Origin: Gemmataceae bacterium
GTDB lineage: Bacteria; Planctomycetota; Planctomycetia; Gemmatales; Gemmataceae
Assembly: GCA_947490035.1 (NCBI GenBank)
Contig: CANLGS010000102.1
Coordinates: forward strand, 1-9,079
Length of the DNA stretch: 9,079 bases
Direction of reading: 5' to 3'
The notes below the pieces were generated by a model that had not been told where the DNA came from, ran no database searches, and worked only from the letters and a program-made list of their open reading frames with translations. Positions within the stretch are counted from its first letter, which is position 1; the number at the start of each line of letters is the position of its first letter. Both the position numbers and the translations under genes were made by a program. This document shows, in pieces, positions 6,177-9,079 of the stretch.

Positions 6177-6336
6177 TTCACCGCGGCCGAGCGAAGGCGA
6201 AGAGCCGCAGATGACGCAGACGAACGCAGATCAAAACCAAGAACAGAGTTGTTTGAAAACAAATGCTTCTCTTCCTCTTGATCTGCGTCCGTCTGCGTCA
6301 TCTGCGGCTCTTCGCCTTCGCTCGGTCGCGGTGAAT
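6176..6336. repeat. Palindromic repeat D, 59-bp inverted repeat between amidohydrolase and pyrB
   Basis: The arms 6176-6234 and 6278-6336 are reverse complements with only two mismatches over 59 positions, and a 43-nt A/T-richer spacer. The arm begins ATTCACCGCGGCCGAGCGAA and contains GCCGCAGATGACGCAGACG and GATCAA. Its first base is the last base of the amidohydrolase TGA, and its outer end is 5 nt before the pyrB Shine-Dalgarno. Any transcript from the amidohydrolase into pyrB must carry this hairpin. Its closeness to perfection suggests recent arrival or maintenance by a transposition or conversion process. Confidence 0.92.
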
Positions 6337-6341
6337 TGATC

Positions 6342-6346
6342 GGGAG
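6342..6346 (+). promoter_or_regulatory. Ribosome binding site of pyrB
   Basis: GGGAG lies 7 nt before ATG 6354. It decides the start: the in-frame TTG at 6336 sits upstream of this site and inside the repeat, so it would add six residues (MIGSIR) without ribosome-binding support. Confidence 0.7.
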
Positions 6347-6353
6347 CATCCGA

Positions 6354-7268
6354 ATGAAGCACTTGCTGGGGTTGGAAGGGATGTCGGCGGCGGGTCTGAA
6401 CCGCATCTTCGACGCGGCGGAGACGTTCGTCGGCGTCGGCGTGGGCGAGTCGCCCAAGCGCGACGACCTCAAAGGTAAGGTCGTCGTCAACCTGTTCTAC
6501 GAGCCGTCCACGCGCACGCGGATGAGCTTCGGCTTGGCCGCGCGCCGGCTCGGCGCGGACGTGCTCGACTTCTCGCCCGGCGGGTCGAGCACGTCGAAGG
6601 GCGAGACGTTCATCGACACCGCGAAGAACATCGAGGCGATGGGCATCGACATGGTGGTGGTGCGGCACTCGTCGCCGGGCGCGCCGCATGTGCTTGCGAA
6701 GCACCTGATGCCGCACGTCCGCGTCGTGAACGCCGGCGACGGCGCACACGAACACCCCACACAGGCGCTGCTCGACATCTTCACCATCCGCAAGAAGCTC
6801 GGTCGCGTCGCGGGCCTTACGGTGGGGCTGGTCGGTGACATCGCACACAGCCGCGTCGCGCGGAGCAACATTCACGCGCTCACGGCGCTCGGCGCGAAGG
6901 TGATCGTGTGCGGCCCGACCACGCTCGTGCCGCAAGAGGTGGCGCAGTTCGGGGTGGAGATCGCGGACAAGCTCGACGACGTGCTGCCCCGGTGCGACGT
7001 GCTGAACCTGCTGCGCGTGCAGTTCGAGCGGCAGCGAAGCGGGCTGTTCCCGTCGATCCGCGAGTACCGATTGCTGTTCGGCGTGGACGGCGACCGACTG
7101 CGGAAGGCGAAGCCGAACGTGCTACTGCTGGCGCCGGGGCCGATCAACCGCGGCGTGGAGGTGTCTCCGGAGGTCGCGGACGGCCCGAACTCCGCGATCC
7201 TCGACCAGGTGACGAACGGCCTGGCAGTGCGAATGGCCGTGTTGAGCGAACTGAGCAAGGCCGCGTGA
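6354..7268 (+). CDS. pyrB: Aspartate carbamoyltransferase catalytic subunit
   Basis: PyrB joins carbamoyl phosphate and L-aspartate to N-carbamoyl-L-aspartate, the committed step of de novo pyrimidine synthesis, in the cytosol as a trimer. The 304 residues equal the usual length of Bacillus-type PyrB. Conserved segments are: carbamoyl phosphate loop PSTRTRMSF (51-59); the 80s loop SSTSKGE (78-84) whose Ser and Lys reach the neighbouring active site; RHSSPGAPH (104-112); HPTQALLD (134-141); [10 protein letters not shown] (162-171); the aspartate-binding LRVQFERQ (220-227); GPINRGVE (262-269); and [11 protein letters not shown] (285-295). No active-site residue appears lost. No regulatory-chain gene pyrI is visible. 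The leader is mostly repeat D, and I see no separate PyrR-type attenuator. The stop is 1 nt from the end of the convergent small gene. Its pathway partner pyrC starts 1.47 kb downstream. Confidence 0.97.
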   Translation: MKHLLGLEGMSAAGLNRIFDAAETFVGVGVGESPKRDDLKGKVVVNLFYEPSTRTRMSFGLAARRLGADVLDFSPGGSSTSKGETFIDTAKNIEAMGIDMVVVRHSSPGAPHVLAKHLMPHVRVVNAGDGAHEHPTQALLDIFTIRKKLGRVAGLTVGLVGDIAHSRVARSNIHALTALGAKVIVCGPTTLVPQEVAQFGVEIADKLDDVLPRCDVLNLLRVQFERQRSGLFPSIREYRLLFGVDGDRLRKAKPNVLLLAPGPINRGVEVSPEVADGPNSAILDQVTNGLAVRMAVLSELSKAA

Positions 7269-7269
7269 C

Positions 7270-7503
7270 CTATTCGGCGCCGGGCGGGATGATGACCGGC
7301 ACGACGCGCACGACGGAGTTCGCGTCGAAGTACTCCGTCGCGTCGTCCAGTTCACCGAACGACGCGAGGTCGCCGTCCAGAATGATGACTTCCGGATTTC
7401 GCGCGATATAGCGAACGCTGTTCACCAACTCCACCGTGAACGGCTGGAACGGTTTGGTGTCGTTAAGTTGTTTGAGGACGTAAGCGAATGTGTCTCGGCG
7501 CAC
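7270..7503 (-). CDS. Small 'PFxPF' domain protein, function unknown
   Basis: The 77-residue protein starts most likely at GTG 7503-7501: an AGGAG site at 7510-7514 lies 6 nt upstream. The in-frame TTG at 7509 directly abuts that site and is too close. It carries the motif KPFQPFTVEL (residues 17-26), then a strand-rich stretch (VRYIARNPEVIILDG), and ends in strands VVRVVPVIIPPG. This is the same arrangement as each half of the gene just upstream, so the two are paralogous in domain content. The pair is co-directional with a 12-nt gap, giving an operon. The stop TAG lies 1 nt from the pyrB stop, so the genes converge. Such small domains occur in many copies in Gemmata-like genomes as far as I recall, with no known role. 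No membrane or signal segment is seen. Confidence 0.75.
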   Translation of the reverse strand: MRRDTFAYVLKQLNDTKPFQPFTVELVNSVRYIARNPEVIILDGDLASFGELDDATEYFDANSVVRVVPVIIPPGAE

Positions 7504-7509
7504 CGGCAA

Positions 7510-7514
7510 CTCCT
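7510..7514 (-). promoter_or_regulatory. Ribosome binding site deciding a GTG start
   Basis: AGGAG on the minus strand sits between the TGA of the upstream gene (7516-7518) and GTG 7503, with a 6-nt spacer. This placement favours GTG over the TTG at 7509 and implies coupled translation. Confidence 0.6.
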
Positions 7515-7515
7515 G

Positions 7516-7983
7516 TCAGGCGGATGCGACTTCGGCCGTCGTTACGATGCGCGCGATGTCGTGGAATTCGATAATCCGGAGCGGACCGGCCACATCGCTC
7601 CACGCGCGCATGAACCGGCCGCTGCGCGGCGCGCGGCGCGTGACCTCGATTCGCTCACCGTTCCGCAATTCCACCACGAACGGTCGAAACGGCTCTCGGA
7701 GAATAAGTTCGCGCATGAGCGCATCGAACTCAGCGTAACTCACGCCTCCGGGGTCGGCCGGCAAGTCGGACAGCGGAATCAGTTGCGCGATGTCGGCGTA
7801 GCGGTAGTGTTCTGGCTTCCGCGGGTTCTTCCGCCGGGTGATGACGAGTTCGTCGTCAGCGAGCGCCGCCTGCTCCGGCAAGTCGATGTAGACGTGGTTC
7901 CCGGTCGTCAGGACGACCGCGAGCGGGGAGTACGGATCCCATTCGTAGGCTTCGTACTGCTGGCGGAATTCGTCGTGCGTCAT
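7516..7983 (-). CDS. Two-copy 'PFxPF' domain protein, function unknown
   Basis: This 155-residue soluble protein has an ATG at 7983 with a weak GAGAGAA site upstream. It reads as two tandem copies of one small alpha/beta domain. The C-terminal copy (about 83-150) has the full pattern: helix EFDALMRELIL, then REPFRPFVVELRNGERIEV (97-115), then closing strands RIIEFHDIARIV. The N-terminal copy (about 3-71) is more divergent: helix DEFRQQYEAYEW, DPYSPLAVVLTTGNHVYIDLP in place of PFRPF, and closing HYRYADIAQLIPL. With the next gene, the operon encodes three copies of the domain. The two genes lie between pyrB and the secreted-protein gene, opposite to both pyr genes, and look like an insertion into a pyr cluster. 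I do not recognise a characterised function. Confidence 0.8.
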   Translation of the reverse strand: MTHDEFRQQYEAYEWDPYSPLAVVLTTGNHVYIDLPEQAALADDELVITRRKNPRKPEHYRYADIAQLIPLSDLPADPGGVSYAEFDALMRELILREPFRPFVVELRNGERIEVTRRAPRSGRFMRAWSDVAGPLRIIEFHDIARIVTTAEVASA

Positions 7984-8001
7984 TGCGGTTCTCTCAAACG
8001 A

Positions 8002-8040
8002 AACGCGGCCCCGTGGTCGAATTCTACCACGGGCCGCGTT
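8002..8040. other. Strong hairpin in the divergent gap
   Basis: AACGCGGCCCCGTGGT (8002-8017) pairs with ACCACGGGCCGCGTT (8026-8040): a 15-bp stem with one bulged C and an 8-nt loop. Read on the minus strand, the stem is followed by TTTCGTTT, terminator-like, and lies about 18 nt before the ATG of the two-copy domain protein. On the plus strand no T-run follows. It could be a leader structure of that gene, a block to antisense transcription, or the terminator of a lost gene. Confidence 0.6.
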
Positions 8041-8161
8041 CGCTTGCCAGCCGCGGCGAATTGGGTGGTTCCCTCTCGCCCGCCCAATCGCTACACTGTC
8101 CCCACCTGATCACCCGGCCGACAGGCGGTGCGGGAGTCAGAATGTTTTAGGAGGAAGCATC

Positions 8162-8644
8162 ATGAAGCGGTTCCTGTTCGCGGTCGCCGCGGTCGCCCTC
8201 GTCGCGTCCGTCGGCTCCGCCCAACAGACCCCGGTCGTCATCCCGCCGACCACCGCGACCCCGGTCGTCGTAGGAACGCCGGGCACGCCGGTCATCGAGT
8301 ACGGCCCGACGACGACCGCGTCGCCGCGCCGCGGGCTGTTCGGCCGGCTCCGTACTCGCGGCACGCCCGCGACGACGGTGGGCAACGGCGGCACGATCCC
8401 GCTGAACACCACGCCGGGTACGGTCATCAGCCCGATGCCGGTCGTACCGGTGCCGGTGCCGATGCCGATGCCGGGTACCACCACCAAGCCGGTCGGCGCG
8501 ATGACGATGCCGGCGACGAAGGCGACGATGCGGAGCGGGATCATGGTCGTGGGCGGCACGACGATGGACGGCGGCGTGGTCACGACGGCCGGCTACAGCG
8601 AACCGGCCGCGCGCCGCGGGCTGTTCGGCCGCCGCAGCCGCTAA
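8162..8644 (+). CDS. Secreted low-complexity protein with two RRGLFGR motifs
   Basis: The 160-residue protein has a very strong AGGAGG site (8149-8154) 7 nt before its ATG. Residues 1-20 are a clear Sec signal peptide (MKRFLFAVAAVALVASVGSA, cleavage likely before QQ). The mature part is rich in Thr, Pro, Val, Gly and Met, with PVVPVPVPMPMPG (93-105), no cysteine and little predicted fold. Two copies of RRGLFGR occur, at 56-62 and at the extreme C-terminus (151-157). They are encoded by a 22-bp identical DNA direct repeat (8325-8346 and 8610-8631), so this is a duplicated basic module. It is probably exported to the periplasm or cell surface. A hairpin follows the stop, so it looks like a single-gene transcription unit. 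The function is unknown, but the good ribosome site suggests strong expression. Confidence 0.85.
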   Translation: MKRFLFAVAAVALVASVGSAQQTPVVIPPTTATPVVVGTPGTPVIEYGPTTTASPRRGLFGRLRTRGTPATTVGNGGTIPLNTTPGTVISPMPVVPVPVPMPMPGTTTKPVGAMTMPATKATMRSGIMVVGGTTMDGGVVTTAGYSEPAARRGLFGRRSR

Positions 8645-8666
8645 ACGCCGCGCGGTAAACCACCTG

Positions 8667-8702
8667 ACGCCGGGGTAACGCAGCAGTGTGTGACCCCGGC
8701 GT
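8667..8702 (+). terminator. Terminator-like hairpin after the secreted-protein gene
   Basis: ACGCCGGGGT (8667-8676) and ACCCCGGCGT (8693-8702) form a perfect 10-bp GC-rich stem with a 16-nt loop. The following TTCTTC is a short, interrupted T-tract. It lies 22 nt after the stop and 32 nt before pyrC, so it may separate the two transcripts. The loop is long for a classical intrinsic terminator. Confidence 0.55.
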
Positions 8703-8734
8703 TTCTTCGCGCACATCCTCCTTCGGTTGCACCC

Positions 8735-9079
8735 ATGAACACTCTCCTGCTCCGCAACGGCCGCGTCATCGACCCGTCGCGCGACTTCGATCAGGTCACC
8801 GACCTGTGGCTCAGCGACGGCAAAGTCGCGGGCACCGGCGCGAAACCCGCGAACATTACCGGCGACCCGAAGGTGCTGGACTGCACCGGCCTCATCGTGT
8901 CGCCGGGGCTGATCGACATGCACGTTCACCTGCGCGAACCGGGCCGCGAGGAGGACGAGACCATCGCCACCGGCACCGAAGCCGCGGTCGCGGGCGGCGT
9001 CACGTCGGTCGCGTGTATGCCGAACACGGAGCCGACACTCGACACACGCATGGCCGTCGAGTTCGTGGTGCATCAGGCC
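8735..9079 (+). CDS. pyrC: Dihydroorotase, 5' part (runs off the window)
   Basis: The frame opens at ATG 8735 and continues for 115 codons to the window end without a stop, giving roughly the first quarter of a class I dihydroorotase (usual length about 430). PyrC cyclises N-carbamoyl-L-aspartate to L-dihydroorotate, directly after PyrB. Visible marks are the N-terminal strand [12 protein letters not shown], the metal-binding motif [13 protein letters not shown] (58-70; His63 and His65), the family stretch [18 protein letters not shown] (75-92), and the substrate-binding MPNTEP (95-100). MHVHLREPG distinguishes it from the D-aminoacylase-like gene upstream. There is no clear Shine-Dalgarno (TTGCACCC precedes the ATG). 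The terminator-like hairpin just upstream suggests its own promoter in the 8703-8734 interval or read-through from upstream. Confidence 0.95.
   Translation, partial: MNTLLLRNGRVIDPSRDFDQVTDLWLSDGKVAGTGAKPANITGDPKVLDCTGLIVSPGLIDMHVHLREPGREEDETIATGTEAAVAGGVTSVACMPNTEPTLDTRMAVEFVVHQA

Noticed and set aside
6336..6353. TTG start for pyrB, six codons upstream
   Set aside because: It lies in the outer base of repeat D and upstream of the GGGAG site, which is correctly spaced for ATG 6354. The resulting 304-residue length matches the PyrB family.
8147..9073. Minus-strand open frame (308 codons) across the secreted-protein gene and pyrC
   Set aside because: It lies opposite two well-supported genes, one with a strong ribosome site and signal peptide, the other with dihydroorotase motifs. 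The His/Arg-rich translation is an artefact.

Overview
The window is GC-rich chromosomal DNA that reads like a planctomycete of the Gemmata group. This is an inference from several traits: a Ser/Thr kinase with DWG in place of DFG, small 'PFxPF' domain proteins, a secreted low-complexity protein carrying RRGLFGR motifs, and several long palindromic repeats scattered in and around genes. No database search was possible, so the taxon is provisional.

Layout. The left half (1-4451) is all minus strand. Read in the direction of transcription it holds a secreted TPR-like protein (4451-3750), a DAACS-family amino acid/dicarboxylate:cation symporter (3612-2263), a Ser/Thr protein kinase with a C-terminal PAS domain (1957-503), and a tightly spaced pair of small genes that looks like a toxin-antitoxin module (433-146, and 136 running off the left edge). 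After a 147-bp divergent gap, the plus strand carries an N-acyl-D-amino-acid deacylase-like amidohydrolase (4599-6176) and pyrB (6354-7268). Two minus-strand genes (7983-7516 and 7503-7270) encode three copies of one small domain and abut the end of pyrB. A plus-strand secreted protein (8162-8644) with a downstream terminator-like hairpin follows, and then the 5' part of pyrC (8735 to the window end). pyrB and pyrC are the second and third steps of de novo pyrimidine synthesis. Here they are separated by about 1.47 kb of unrelated genes.

The most striking feature is not a gene. Four unrelated families of long palindromic repeats occupy this 9 kb: (A) 1233-1329, inside the activation segment of the kinase and read in frame; (B) 2165-2315, which supplies the last ~17 codons and the stop of the symporter; (C) 3623-3709, a perfect 28-bp inverted repeat just upstream of the symporter start, plus a solitary arm at 5662-5690 read in frame inside the amidohydrolase; and (D) 6176-6336, with 59-bp arms, filling the gap between the amidohydrolase stop and the pyrB ribosome binding site. 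They look like non-autonomous, REP/MITE-like palindromes. At least three of them have altered or extended a protein. I see no transposase, CRISPR array, rRNA or tRNA in the window.
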